Origin: Actinomycetota bacterium
GTDB taxonomy: Bacteria; Actinomycetota; Thermoleophilia; Miltoncostaeales; Miltoncostaeaceae
Reading direction: 5' to 3'
Assembly (NCBI GenBank): GCA_005800465.1
Contig: SYFI01000011.1
Span: 1 to 33,183, forward strand
Length of the DNA stretch: 33,183 bases
Position 1 is the first letter of the stretch; each line of letters opens with the position of its first letter. The notes under the pieces were generated by a model that was not told where the DNA came from, ran no database searches, and saw nothing but the letters and a program-made list of their open reading frames with translations. Below, in pieces: positions 18,280 to 28,400 of this stretch. A program made the position numbers and the translations under genes.

Positions 18280-18338
18280 GTGGGGTCAGACCCCGGGTGG
18301 GGTCAGTCGCCGTCACAAATGTGCACGCCCCTTGTGGG
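18280..18338. repeat. GGGGTCAGACCCC-family repeat, copy 3
   Basis: tggggtcagaccccgggtggggtcagtcgccgtcacaaatgtgcacgccccttgtgggg. Confidence 0.85.
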
Positions 18339-18406
18339 GCTCGTGCATTGCCGCGGATCTGCCGTGCACATACCCGCTTGGAATGCGATTGACGTGGCTG
18401 CGGGGC

Positions 18407-19012
18407 CTAGAGCCCGCCGGGCAGCATCTCCCCTGCGCGCACGGCCTGCGCGATGGTGTTCTCGGGCGGGGCGAGCGGACAGGTCCACTTCGCATCGTGC
18501 GCGCATGACGGGTGGTAGGCGAAGTTGAAGTCGAGCACCAGTTGGCCATCGGGGAGTGCCCCGAGATCTGCGCCCTTCACCTGGTCGATGAGGTAACGCC
18601 CGCCCCCGTAGGTCTCATCGCCACAGGTACCGTCGCGAAATGGCAAGAAGAGGCCGCCGCCGTAGCCCTCGAGCCACAGCAGCGTGAGCCGGATCTCGGC
18701 ATCGCCCCGGAGCGCCACGACGGTGCCCAGCGACGCGAAGGACCCCTCCGGCCCTGCCAGCGTCGCGGCATCCGTCGACTTCAGCCGGCCGGTGAGGCAC
18801 CACGATGGGTCGTAGTCGAAGAAGCCCATTGCGGTGAAGCCCTCTCGGAGACCCGCCGGCACGGGCGTGTCGGCATGCCCTGCCAGCAGCGCGTCGCGTC
18901 CGGTACGCCACGCAGCCCACGCATCCGGGCCGCCACCGGCCCGCCGCACGTCGGCGTACACATCTGCCACCCGCCGTCGCCAGTCGGCCAACGAGAGTGA
19001 CCCGTCAGCCAT
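18407..19012 (-). CDS. DUF1684-family protein
   Basis: GYGGGLFLPFRDGTCGDETYGGGRYLIDQ, LVLDFNFAYHPSCAHDAKWTCPLAPPENTIAQAVRAGEM. Confidence 0.85.
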   Translation of the reverse strand: MADGSLSLADWRRRVADVYADVRRAGGGPDAWAAWRTGRDALLAGHADTPVPAGLREGFTAMGFFDYDPSWCLTGRLKSTDAATLAGPEGSFASLGTVVALRGDAEIRLTLLWLEGYGGGLFLPFRDGTCGDETYGGGRYLIDQVKGADLGALPDGQLVLDFNFAYHPSCAHDAKWTCPLAPPENTIAQAVRAGEMLPGGL

Positions 19013-20018
19013 CGTGGTCCACGGCCCCATCGACGTGGTCATGCTCGTGGTCGTGCGTATGGTGACGGAGGTGCTCGTGATGATGCTCGCCGCCATGCGA
19101 CGAGGGATCCACATGCACCACCACCGTGCCGAGATGCGGGACGTCATGCCCGAGCCGGTGCTGCACGGCGCTCGCAATGCCATGCCCCTCGAGTACCGAG
19201 AGATTGTCGGCCACCGAGATGTTGAGTTCCACCCACACCCGGTGCCCCACCCATCGCGCCCGCACCTCGTGCACGTCATCCACGCCGGAGACGCCCGCCG
19301 CGGCGGTCCGAATGGCGGCCACAACATCTGGGTCGATCCCATCGAGCATGCGCGTGCCGATCTGCTTTGCCGCATCCCACACGATCTTCATGATTAGCAA
19401 GCCGATGAGAAGGCCCACGATCGGATCGGCCAGCGGGAATCCCAGCATCACACCCACCGCGCCCACCAGTACTCCGAGCGACGTGAACCCGTCCACCCGC
19501 GCGTGCTGACCATCTGCCACCAGTGCCGCTGAGCCGATATGACGACCCACCCGGATGCGGTATTCGGCAACCCATTCGTTGCCGATGAAGCCGATGATTC
19601 CCGCAACGGCGAGCGTCCACAGGTGCGTGGGCTCCTCGGGGTGGATGAACCGGCTGATGGCCTCGTAGATGGCGTAACCGCCCGAGAAGAAGATGATGAG
19701 CACGATGACGATCCCGGCCAGGTCCTCCGACCGGTGCAGGCCGTATGGGAAGCGGTCGGTCGCCGGGCGGCGCCCCAGCAGAAATGCCGCCCCCAGCGGG
19801 ATGGCGGTAAAGGCATCGCCCACGTTGTGCACGGTGTCGGCCAGCAGCGCGACAGACCCGGTGAACACCACCAGCACGGCCTGAATGGCGGCGGTGATAC
19901 CCAGAATGACCAGTGAGATAAGGAGGGCCCGCATGCCTGCGCGCGAGTCGCGCAGGTCAGGATCCACTCCCCCATGCGTATGATCCCTGTCCTGATTGTG
20001 GGAGTGGCCGATGCCCAT
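19005..20018 (-). CDS. CDF-family cation efflux transporter with His-rich C-terminus
   Basis: GSVALLADTVHNVGDAFTAIPLG, ADGQHARVDGFTSLGVL; His-rich tail HGGEHHHEHLRHHTHDHEHDH. Confidence 0.9.
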   Translation of the reverse strand: MGIGHSHNQDRDHTHGGVDPDLRDSRAGMRALLISLVILGITAAIQAVLVVFTGSVALLADTVHNVGDAFTAIPLGAAFLLGRRPATDRFPYGLHRSEDLAGIVIVLIIFFSGGYAIYEAISRFIHPEEPTHLWTLAVAGIIGFIGNEWVAEYRIRVGRHIGSAALVADGQHARVDGFTSLGVLVGAVGVMLGFPLADPIVGLLIGLLIMKIVWDAAKQIGTRMLDGIDPDVVAAIRTAAAGVSGVDDVHEVRARWVGHRVWVELNISVADNLSVLEGHGIASAVQHRLGHDVPHLGTVVVHVDPSSHGGEHHHEHLRHHTHDHEHDHVDGAVDHDG

Positions 20019-20060
20019 CGCCCGCAGTCTGGCAGCCCCCACGCCCGGTAGGTTCGGCCG

Positions 20061-21308
20061 GTGAGCCCACGTGTCCTCGCCGACCTCAGCCCCCTTCGCA
20101 GGTCGCGCGATCTGCGCCTGCTCATCGCCGGCCAGTCGATCTCGCTCATCGGCAGCCAGATCACGCTTGTGGCCGTGCCGTACCAGGTGTTCACGCTCAC
20201 GGGCTCATCGCTCGCGGTGGGTCTCGTCAGCCTGGTGGAGCTGGCCCCGCTCATCGTGCTGTCACTCATCGGCGGTGCCTATGCCGATGCCATTGATCGC
20301 CGCCGGGTGCTGTTCATCACGCAGGTGCTGCTCGCAGTGATGAGTGCGGCGCTGGCCGTCAATGCCTTTGCCGGGCCAGCGCTGTGGCCGCTGTTCGTAA
20401 TCGCCGCCTTCGCAGGAGGGCTGGCAGGGGTCGACTCCACCACCCGCCGCGCGCTCATCCCCGCGCTGGTGCCTCCTTCCGACCTGCCCGCCACAGCGGC
20501 GCTCAATGCGATTCTGCTGCGATCGGCGCAGGTCATCGGCCCCGCCCTCGGTGGAGTGATTATCGCCACCATGGGGCTCGGAAGCGCCTACCTCATCGAT
20601 CTGGCCTCATTCGCCGCGGCGCTTGTCGCGGTGGCCCTGATGCGGCCACAACCGCCCCAAGGCGGGGGCACGCCCATCAGCTGGGCGGGGTTCCGTGAAG
20701 GCATCGGCTTTCTGCGCCGCACCCCGATCCTCCAGGGGGTCATGCTGATCGACATCAATGCCATGGTGTTCGGTATGCCGCGCGCACTCTTCCCGGCCAT
20801 CGGCACCGAGGTGCTGGGGGGAGGCGCGGGCGTCGTGGGGCTTCTTTATTCCGCACCAGCCGCCGGCGCCTTCATCGGCGCGCTGTCCAGCGGGTGGGTC
20901 GGCCGAGTACGCCGGCAGGGCTGGGCCGTGGTCATTGCGGTCAGCGGGTGGGGCGCCGCCATCTGCGCAGTGGCCTTCGTCGAGTCGTTGACAGGCGTCC
21001 TGATGCTCCTCACCGTGGCCGGGTTCGCGGACATCATCTCGGAGGTCTTCCGGGCCACTATCTCGCAGGCGGTGGTACCCGACTCCCTGCGCGGGCGGCT
21101 CTCGGCGCTGTTCATCATCCAGGTCACGGGGGCCCCCAGGGTGGGCGACCTCGAATCGGGTGTGGTGGGAGCGCTGATCGGCACCCAACTGGCGGTGCTC
21201 ACGGGCGGACTCGCCTGCCTTGCAGGCCTTGCTGCCATCGTCATGTGGCGTCCGGGCATCACCAGATGGCGCGTGGATGCGCTCGGGAGACCGCCGCAAG
21301 GCGAGTAG
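20061..21308 (+). CDS. MFS transporter (enterobactin exporter EntS-like / MFS_3)
   Basis: LRLLIAGQSISLIGSQITLVAVPYQVFTLTGSSLAVGLVSLVELAPLIVLSLIGGAYADAIDRRR. TAGGTT-N6-GTG upstream. Confidence 0.85.
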   Translation: MSPRVLADLSPLRRSRDLRLLIAGQSISLIGSQITLVAVPYQVFTLTGSSLAVGLVSLVELAPLIVLSLIGGAYADAIDRRRVLFITQVLLAVMSAALAVNAFAGPALWPLFVIAAFAGGLAGVDSTTRRALIPALVPPSDLPATAALNAILLRSAQVIGPALGGVIIATMGLGSAYLIDLASFAAALVAVALMRPQPPQGGGTPISWAGFREGIGFLRRTPILQGVMLIDINAMVFGMPRALFPAIGTEVLGGGAGVVGLLYSAPAAGAFIGALSSGWVGRVRRQGWAVVIAVSGWGAAICAVAFVESLTGVLMLLTVAGFADIISEVFRATISQAVVPDSLRGRLSALFIIQVTGAPRVGDLESGVVGALIGTQLAVLTGGLACLAGLAAIVMWRPGITRWRVDALGRPPQGE

Positions 21309-21318
21309 CGTTGGCCCC

Positions 21319-21990
21319 GTGAGTAACACGGCCACAGGGCCACTCGACCCCGAGCGAGTGCTGCGCTGGATGCGCGATCACCCCGACCGCCTGCGCGAGC
21401 TTCTAGTCGAGGAGGGTCCCAACGACCTGGACGTCTCACCGGCAAGCGACGCGGCCATCCGCGCGCATCTGCGCCTCGCAGCCGAGGGAATGGTGCATGG
21501 GGCAGCGCCGGACCTCGCAGACTTGCTTGAGGGTATGGCCGACGACCTCGACGACTGGTTCGAGGATGAGCAGGACCTGTTCGACCACCAGATCGCGCTT
21601 GGCGAAGGGGCCATCGCGCTTGAGGAGCACCTGCTCTATAAGGGGGACGCCGAGTCAGACCCGGCCCTTCATCAGGCACTCGAGCGCAGGGTGCGCATAG
21701 CCACCTGGAACCTGCTCTTTCTGAGGTGCATCGAGTCGCGTCTGGGGCCGATCCACGACGGACTGGCCGATGCCGCACTCGAATGGACGGCCACCCGTGG
21801 GCGCGACCTGATGACGATGATCCTCACCATGGATCGATCGCAGCGAGCGGCCATCGAGCAGCGGACCGGCCGAAAGCCCACGCGCGACGAACAGGTGCAG
21901 TCGGGACAGGTGGCCGCCGTGGCCGCCTACGTACGCATGGCCATCGAGGCCACCGCGTATGCGCTGAAGGATGATCCCGCGGCCACGTGA
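21319..21990 (+). CDS. Hypothetical protein (223 aa)
   Basis: Intact ORF from GTG with TAGCGT-N7-GTG upstream; no recognised family. Confidence 0.65.
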   Translation: MSNTATGPLDPERVLRWMRDHPDRLRELLVEEGPNDLDVSPASDAAIRAHLRLAAEGMVHGAAPDLADLLEGMADDLDDWFEDEQDLFDHQIALGEGAIALEEHLLYKGDAESDPALHQALERRVRIATWNLLFLRCIESRLGPIHDGLADAALEWTATRGRDLMTMILTMDRSQRAAIEQRTGRKPTRDEQVQSGQVAAVAAYVRMAIEATAYALKDDPAAT

Positions 21991-23798
21991 GCACCGGAAC
22001 CCCGGTGAGCCGGACATCCGGCAGGACAGGCTTTAATACCCTCGTGCTTATTCGAACGCTCCTGCCCCTCGCCGCTCTCGCCGCGATCGCGACCCCGGCC
22101 CTCGGTGCCGTCACGGTGGTGCCCCCGCCATCCGCCGCACCCGGTGCGGTCCAGCCGCTGGTGCCCGGCCTCAGCTACACAGTGATGAACCGTCCGGGGC
22201 CGCAGGTGCTGCACGTGCTCACCATGCGCCCGAATGCGCTGCTGTCGCTGGGGCCAACCCAGTTGTCGGGATCCCTCAGCCAGCGCGCCACGCTCACGTC
22301 AGGAATGACCGCGCGGCTTGCCACGGGAGCAACGGCCGGTATCAACGCCGATTACTTCGATCTGGGCACCGGCACCCCCAGCGGAATCCTCTCGGTGGGC
22401 CCGCGTCTGTGGGCCGGACCGGAGCCCTCGCGATCGGCCCTCACCATCGCCAATGGCGGCGCGCTCGCCGTCGGCAAGCTCACACTGGCCGGCCGGTACC
22501 AGAAGCTCGACCCCGCTGGCACCACCCCCTTCCCCAAGCGCACCTTCCGGGGAGTCAACCGCCCGCTGCCGAGCACGTCATCCACGGGCGTGGTCATGTA
22601 CACCCCCGACTTCGGTCGCCCCACCCCGTCCACGCCGGGCTATGAGGCCGTCGTAGCGATTGATGGCGGTGTGCCGCTGTCGGTCAACGCGCCGCTGCAG
22701 GGCACCGTCATCGCTCAGGGCACCGGGGGCGGCACCGCAATTGGGGCAGGCCAGGTGGTGATCTACGGCAAGAACGCCTCGGGCACCGCGGTCGCCAACG
22801 AACTGACCGTGGGCAGCCGTGTGGAAATGGAGGCCGGTATCGCCGGTATCGCCCCTGATGCCTGGGGCGCAGTGGGTGGCGGACCGATGATCGTGCAGGG
22901 CGGGGTTACCGTGCCATCTGCTGGCGAGGTCTTCACTGCATCGCAGTTGACCCGTCGCACCACCCGTACGGCGGTGGGCCAGACCGCCGACGGCCGCATC
23001 CTTATGGTGGTATCCGAAGGCCCGCAGCAGGGCAAGGTGGGCTATACAGCCGCTGAGCAGGGCACGCTGATGGTGTCGCTCGGTGCCACCGATGCCATCG
23101 GCTTTGACGCCGGCGGGTCATCACTTATGGCTCTGGGGCGCCAGCAGGTCATCCCCTGGTCGAGCGAGCGTGCCATCGCCGATGGCCTCATCGCCACCTA
23201 TCTGGGCGCGCAGATCTCCATCCCCAGCCCCCAGCGGGTATCTCCAAATGCCGATGGGCTGGCAGACAGTTCAACCATCGATGCCCAGTCACCGGTGGCA
23301 GGGCACACCGTGGTGGCCATCGCGCGACGCGGCGGCGGCTTCTCGTCCGTCCTGCTCGACCAGACGGGTGTTCCGGCCAGCAATCAGATCACCATCGACC
23401 CAGCCACGCTCGCCATGCCCGAGGGGCCGTATGTGGTCACCACCACGCTCACCCCGGCCGATGGCACCCCGGCCACCACGATGAACCGCAACCTGGTCGT
23501 GGACGGCACGCTCGGCGGCCTCAAGGTGTCGGCGAAGACGACTGGCAAGGGCAAGGCGAAGACCAACGCGGTAAAGATCTCCTTCACGCTCTCCCGTCAG
23601 GCCAAGGTGACCATGAAGATCATCAACTCGTCCGGAAAGACCGTGGCGACAGGCGCATCAAACCGCAAGATGGCCGGGGGCAAGCGAACCGTCACCTGGA
23701 ACGGCAAGGCGCTGCCAGCGGGCTCGTACAACGTGGTGCTCACCGCTCAAAGTTCCTACGGGCAGAGCGGACTGCAGGACAGCATCCGCCTGAAGTAA
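21987..23798 (+). CDS. Secreted phosphodiester glycosidase (NAGPA/DUF2233-like) with C-terminal FlgD-like Ig domain
   Basis: Signal peptide LLPLAALAAIATPALG; ATAGINADYFDLGTGTPSGILSVG; AIGFDAGGSSLMAL; FTLSRQAKVTMKIINSSGKTVAT...GKRTVTWNGKALPAGSYNVVLTA. The true start may be GTG 22044. Confidence 0.8.
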   Translation: MSTGTPVSRTSGRTGFNTLVLIRTLLPLAALAAIATPALGAVTVVPPPSAAPGAVQPLVPGLSYTVMNRPGPQVLHVLTMRPNALLSLGPTQLSGSLSQRATLTSGMTARLATGATAGINADYFDLGTGTPSGILSVGPRLWAGPEPSRSALTIANGGALAVGKLTLAGRYQKLDPAGTTPFPKRTFRGVNRPLPSTSSTGVVMYTPDFGRPTPSTPGYEAVVAIDGGVPLSVNAPLQGTVIAQGTGGGTAIGAGQVVIYGKNASGTAVANELTVGSRVEMEAGIAGIAPDAWGAVGGGPMIVQGGVTVPSAGEVFTASQLTRRTTRTAVGQTADGRILMVVSEGPQQGKVGYTAAEQGTLMVSLGATDAIGFDAGGSSLMALGRQQVIPWSSERAIADGLIATYLGAQISIPSPQRVSPNADGLADSSTIDAQSPVAGHTVVAIARRGGGFSSVLLDQTGVPASNQITIDPATLAMPEGPYVVTTTLTPADGTPATTMNRNLVVDGTLGGLKVSAKTTGKGKAKTNAVKISFTLSRQAKVTMKIINSSGKTVATGASNRKMAGGKRTVTWNGKALPAGSYNVVLTAQSSYGQSGLQDSIRLK

Positions 23799-23885
23799 CT
23801 CGGCGGATGCTGGCGTGATTCACGCGGCAGATGACGACAGCGACTGGCCGCCGTTCGGCCGCACACGGGGCGGCACCGCGCGGTG

Positions 23886-24326
23886 CTACATCAGCACCGG
23901 TACCCGCACCGAGGCTCGGGCGGGCTTCGCTGCCACCACAAGGCGTCGGTCCCACGCGTGCACGTCGACTCCGGCACTCGACCTCGAAAGGCCCGCCCCG
24001 GTATCGCCTGTGGTTGACGTGGTACCGGTGGTGTCCGTCGTGCCGGTGGTACCGGTGGTGTCGGTACCGGGCAGGCCAGTGGTGCCAGTCGTGTCAGTTG
24101 TGCCGGTGGTGCCGGTGGTGCCGGTGGTATTGGTCGTGCCGACGGTGGGGGTGGTCGCCGGCGCCGATGACGGGGAATCCGACGGGCCAATGAGCACCCA
24201 AGCGAACGCGATCACGACGACGGCTACTGCGCCGAGCATGATCCACATGTTGCGCTGACGATAGCGCTGGCGCTGGGCGGCGGCCTCGCGGCGGCGCTGG
24301 GCGCGGGGGTCTTCGGATTGGGCCAT
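23886..24326 (-). CDS. Single-pass membrane protein with Thr/Gly-rich tandem-repeat segment
   Basis: MAQSEDPRAQRRREAAAQRQRYRQRNMWIMLGAVAVVVIAFAWVLIG then VGTTNTTGTTGTTGTTDTTGTTG...; TAGCCT-N7-ATG upstream. Confidence 0.65.
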   Translation of the reverse strand: MAQSEDPRAQRRREAAAQRQRYRQRNMWIMLGAVAVVVIAFAWVLIGPSDSPSSAPATTPTVGTTNTTGTTGTTGTTDTTGTTGLPGTDTTGTTGTTDTTGTTSTTGDTGAGLSRSSAGVDVHAWDRRLVVAAKPARASVRVPVLM

Positions 24327-24372
24327 CTGACGAAGGCTAGCCGGGGGTGCGGGGAGTTTTCCCCAAAAAGGG

Positions 24373-25392
24373 TCATCCCATAATGCGACGTAGCGCCTGC
24401 ACGGCCCCAATCGGGTCGGGCGTGGCTGGGCTGAGCACCAGCACCGACACCCCCGCATCAGCCAGCGCCGTAAGGCGTGGGCGCACCGAATCCTCAGTGC
24501 CGACGACGGCCATCGCGTCGACCATGGCGTCGCTCACCATCCTCTCGGCCTGCTCCCGTTGACCCCCGAGTGCGGCATCCTGGATTGCCGCTGCCTCATC
24601 CGGGAATCCGATCGCTGACACCGTATCTGCGTAGTAGTTGCGGTCGCGCGAGCCCATCGATCCCACGTAGAAGGCCATCTCCCGACGCGCGACAGCCCGG
24701 GCGGCCGCCTGAGCATCCTCACCGCCCACGCCCACAACTGCTGAGGCCATTATGTGAAGGGGGGCGAGTGATGCATGGCGCCGGGCGCGGCCCTCTGCCA
24801 GCGGGCCTGCCCAGTGGCCGGCGATGGCTGCCGGCGTGGCAAACAGGGGCCACCAGCGATCGGCAACCTCGGCGGCAAGGCGTACGGCGCGGGGTGCCAT
24901 GGCGGCAAGTGCGATGGGAATTGATGACCGCTCTGGCCGCGTAATGATGCGAAGCGGCCGGTGATCACTGCCGGGGAGCGGAATGGGCCGTGGGCCATCA
25001 ACTGTGAGCGGCTCGCGCGCCCACACGGTGCGACTCGCTGACACTACCTCGCGCAGTTCGGCAAGGGGACGCGCAAATGGGATCCCGTGCCATCCCTCCA
25101 CCACCAGGGGTCCCGACGTACCGAGCCCCAGCAGCGCCCGGCCACCCGAGAGGGCATCAACGCCAGCGGCGGTCTGGGCGGTGAGTGCGGGGCTGCGCGT
25201 GAACACGGGGAGCACGGCACCAATGCAGATGCGCCGGGTATTTATGGCAATGGCTCCCATAAGGCTCGGGGCATCAAAGCCCCAGGTCTCTGGAACCCAC
25301 ACCTCATCGGCCCCGGCGTCGTCCAGATCCATCGCCAGCGCCAGGGATTCAGCAGGTGCGGCCATATGGTTGAGCGTCATCGCAATTCGCAT
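24373..25392 (-). CDS. LLM-class (probably F420-dependent) oxidoreductase
   Basis: MRIAMTLNHMAAPAESLALAMDLDDAGADEVWVPETWGFDAPSLMGAIAINT...LALGTSGP-type motif (ALLGLGTSGPLVVEGWHG). TACCAT-N6-ATG upstream. Confidence 0.85.
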   Translation of the reverse strand: MRIAMTLNHMAAPAESLALAMDLDDAGADEVWVPETWGFDAPSLMGAIAINTRRICIGAVLPVFTRSPALTAQTAAGVDALSGGRALLGLGTSGPLVVEGWHGIPFARPLAELREVVSASRTVWAREPLTVDGPRPIPLPGSDHRPLRIITRPERSSIPIALAAMAPRAVRLAAEVADRWWPLFATPAAIAGHWAGPLAEGRARRHASLAPLHIMASAVVGVGGEDAQAAARAVARREMAFYVGSMGSRDRNYYADTVSAIGFPDEAAAIQDAALGGQREQAERMVSDAMVDAMAVVGTEDSVRPRLTALADAGVSVLVLSPATPDPIGAVQALRRIMG

Positions 25393-25493
25393 GCGGGGAT
25401 GGTACGGGCCGATGACGACCAGATGGGTGTCTCTGCCCGGCATACCCTCTGGCGTGCGTCCGGCCACCCGTCTATGGTCGGTCCCACGCAGGC

Positions 25494-28400
25494 GTGTTTG
25501 GGTCGCGCCGTGCCCGGAAACGACGATTGGTGTTTCGCCTGACCACGCAGTCCGTCCCACTCACCACCCGTGCCCTCCACGCGCTGCGCGCCATGCTCAG
25601 TGCCCGCTGGGTTGACGCCGTTGAAGCCGAACTGGTGCAACGGGGCGAGGCCTTCTTCCAGCTGGGCGGCGCCGGTCATGAGGCATCGGCGGTACTCGCC
25701 CACCATCTCGGGCCCCAGGACTGGCTGCAGCCGCACTACCGGTCGCGCGCGCTGCTCATCGCGCGCGGCTTCGAGCCCGTGCGCTTTTTCCATGGCCTGC
25801 TGTCCACTGCCGAGTCCGATTCTGCGGGACGCCAGATGCCGGCCTTCCTCAACGACCCCGACCTGCATGTGATGCCCATGACCGTGCCCACGGGCAATGG
25901 CCTGCTTCACGCAGTTGGCGTGGCACGCGAGGTGCATGCGCAGTCCGGTGCCCCCATCGTGGTGGCGGGTATCGGCGACGGCACCACGCAGCAGGGCGAA
26001 GTAATGGAGGCCATCGGCGACGCCGCACGCCTTGCGATGCCCGTGCTGTTCTGGATCGAGGACAACGGCTACGCCATCTCCACCCACACCGCGGGGCGCA
26101 CGTTCTACGACACAGCGCTCGGGCCTGTTGACGACTTCCTCGGCGTGCCCATCACCCGCGCCGATGGCCGTGACCCGGTCACCCTCGACGCCATCTGCGG
26201 TCGTGTGGTGGACGAGATGCGCGAGAGCCGGCGCCCCGCGATCATGGTGGTGTCCACCGAGCGCCTCACGCACCACACCAACGCCGACGACGAATCGGTG
26301 TACCGAAGCGAGGAAGAGCGCTCGGGTGCCCGCACTTCAGGCGACCCCATCGTGTTCATGCGCGACCACCTGGTGGCCGAGGGCGTACCGGTGGCCGACC
26401 TCACGGCACTCGACGCCGAGGTGGAGGCCGGAGTGCGTGCTGCGGCAACGCTGGCGCTCGCGGCTCCCGATCCCACCACCACACGGTCGGCATCCGCCCC
26501 CGTTGACCCCGATCTCATCGCACGCTCTCTTGCGAACCCACCCAACGCCGACGGCCCGCCGCACACCATGCTCGAGGCCATGCGTGAGGTGCTGCGCGCC
26601 CGTTTGGCCGACGACGCCCGCGTGTCGATCCTCGGGCAGGACATCGAGGACCCCAAGGGCGACGTATTTGGCCTCACCCATGGGCTCTCCACGCAGTTCC
26701 CCGGCCGCGTCACCAATGCCGCCCTCAGCGAGTCGACGATCGTGGGCACGGCAATCGGCCGTGCCATGGCCGGTGGGCGCCCAGTGGCCATGGTGCAGTT
26801 CGCCGACTTCCTTCCTCTGGCGTTTAACCAGATCGCATCCGAGCTGGCCACCGTTCACTGGCGCACCGCCGGCGCATGGTCCGCTCCGGTCGTCGTGCTT
26901 GCCCCGTGCGGCGCGTACCGGCCGGGCCTTGGGCCCTTCCACGCGCAGACAATGGAAGCCACATTCGCCCACATCCCCGGGCTCGACGTGGCCATGCCGA
27001 GCACGGCTGCCGACGCCGCGGGCATGTTGTCGGCCGCGCTCGAGGGCAACCGGCCCACGCTCATCCTGTACCCCAAAACGTGCCTGAACGACCCCGCGCG
27101 CGCCACGACGGCCATCGGTGACGCGCACCCGGTGCCACCCGGTCGCGCAGCCCACACGCGCAGGGGGGACGACGTGACCATCGTGGCCTGGGGCGCCACG
27201 GTGCCGATCGCCGAGCGCGCGGCCGACATTCTCGATGCCGCCACCGTGAGCGTCGATCTCATCGATCTGCGCAGCATCGCCCCATGGGACCGCGAGGCGG
27301 TCATCGCCAGCGCGGCCCGTACGCGTCGCCTGGTGGTGGTGCACGAAGACAATCTCACCGGGGGATTCGGGGGCGAGGTGGTGGCGGCGGTGTCCGATCA
27401 CCTCGAGGGCGAGCTCACCACGCGCCGCGTTGCCCGTGCCGACACCCTCGTGCCCAACAACTACGACAATCAGATCGAGCTGCTGCCATCGGTGGCCGAT
27501 GTCGTGACCACCGTGGCCAGCATGATCGGCGGCCTCGAGGTTGAGGTATCCCATGCGGTTGCCGCCGAGGGCGTGCTGGTGGTCGAGGCCGCGGGATCCA
27601 GCCCCGCCGATCAGCAGATCATGGTTGTGGACTGGCTCGTAGCCGAGGGCGATCACGTGAGTGAGGGGCAGATCATCGCCGAGTGCGAGGGCGACAAGGC
27701 TGCATTTGAGCTTGCCGCCCCCGCATCGGGCGACATCGCGAAACTCCTCGACACCGACGAGTTCGTGCCCGTAGGTACGCCCATCGCCCGCATCACGCTG
27801 GCGCCCGGCGCCGCGGCGGCCCGTCGCCGTATTCCCGCCGAACCCACCATCCGCCTGCGCCGTGCCCCCGGGACCCGCCCAGCCGTCATGCCCGCGTCCA
27901 CCCCCTCACCACTCCGGGCGGCGGCCCCCGTTGGACTGTCGGGTATCGCTGTGCGAGCCGGAAGCCACATCCTCACCAATGCCGGCATCACCGCGCGTTT
28001 CCCGGACCGCACCGAAGAGGACATCGTCAGGCGTACCGGCATCCGTCAGCGCCCGGTCATGGCCGATGGCGAGGACCTCATCACACTGTCAGCGGCGGCT
28101 GCCCGTGAGTCGCTGGAGAGCCAGGGGCTCGTTCTCGGCGATCTTGAGGCCATCATCGTGGCCACCGGGACCCCGCCACACCTCAGCCCCACCGTGTCCT
28201 GCATGGTACAGAGCCTCCTCGCCCAGGATGATGGCCCGGCCGAGGTGGCCGCGCACGATGTATCGGCCGCCTGTTCGGGCTACCTGTATGCGCTGCAGGG
28301 CGCCCACGACATGTTGCAGCAGCGCCCAGATGGCGCCGTACTGGTGATTACCGCCGAGGCCATGACGCGCTACGTGGATCCGGACGACTTCGACACCGTC

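Noticed and set aside
18116-18338. Possible CRISPR array
   Set aside because: Only three repeats of about 57 bp, unequal short spacers, an internal palindrome and no cas genes; fits a REP/MITE-like element better.
18029-18528. Small ORFs across the repeat cluster (18029-18268, 18154-18528, 18272-18508)
   Set aside because: They consist mostly of repeat DNA translated, sharing SRRHKCAR/SPSQMCTP strings; no independent coding evidence.
24341-24365. ggggagttttccccaaaaa as a terminator
   Set aside because: Stem is about 5 bp and the A/T run is on the wrong side for the minus-strand gene and purine-rich for the plus strand.
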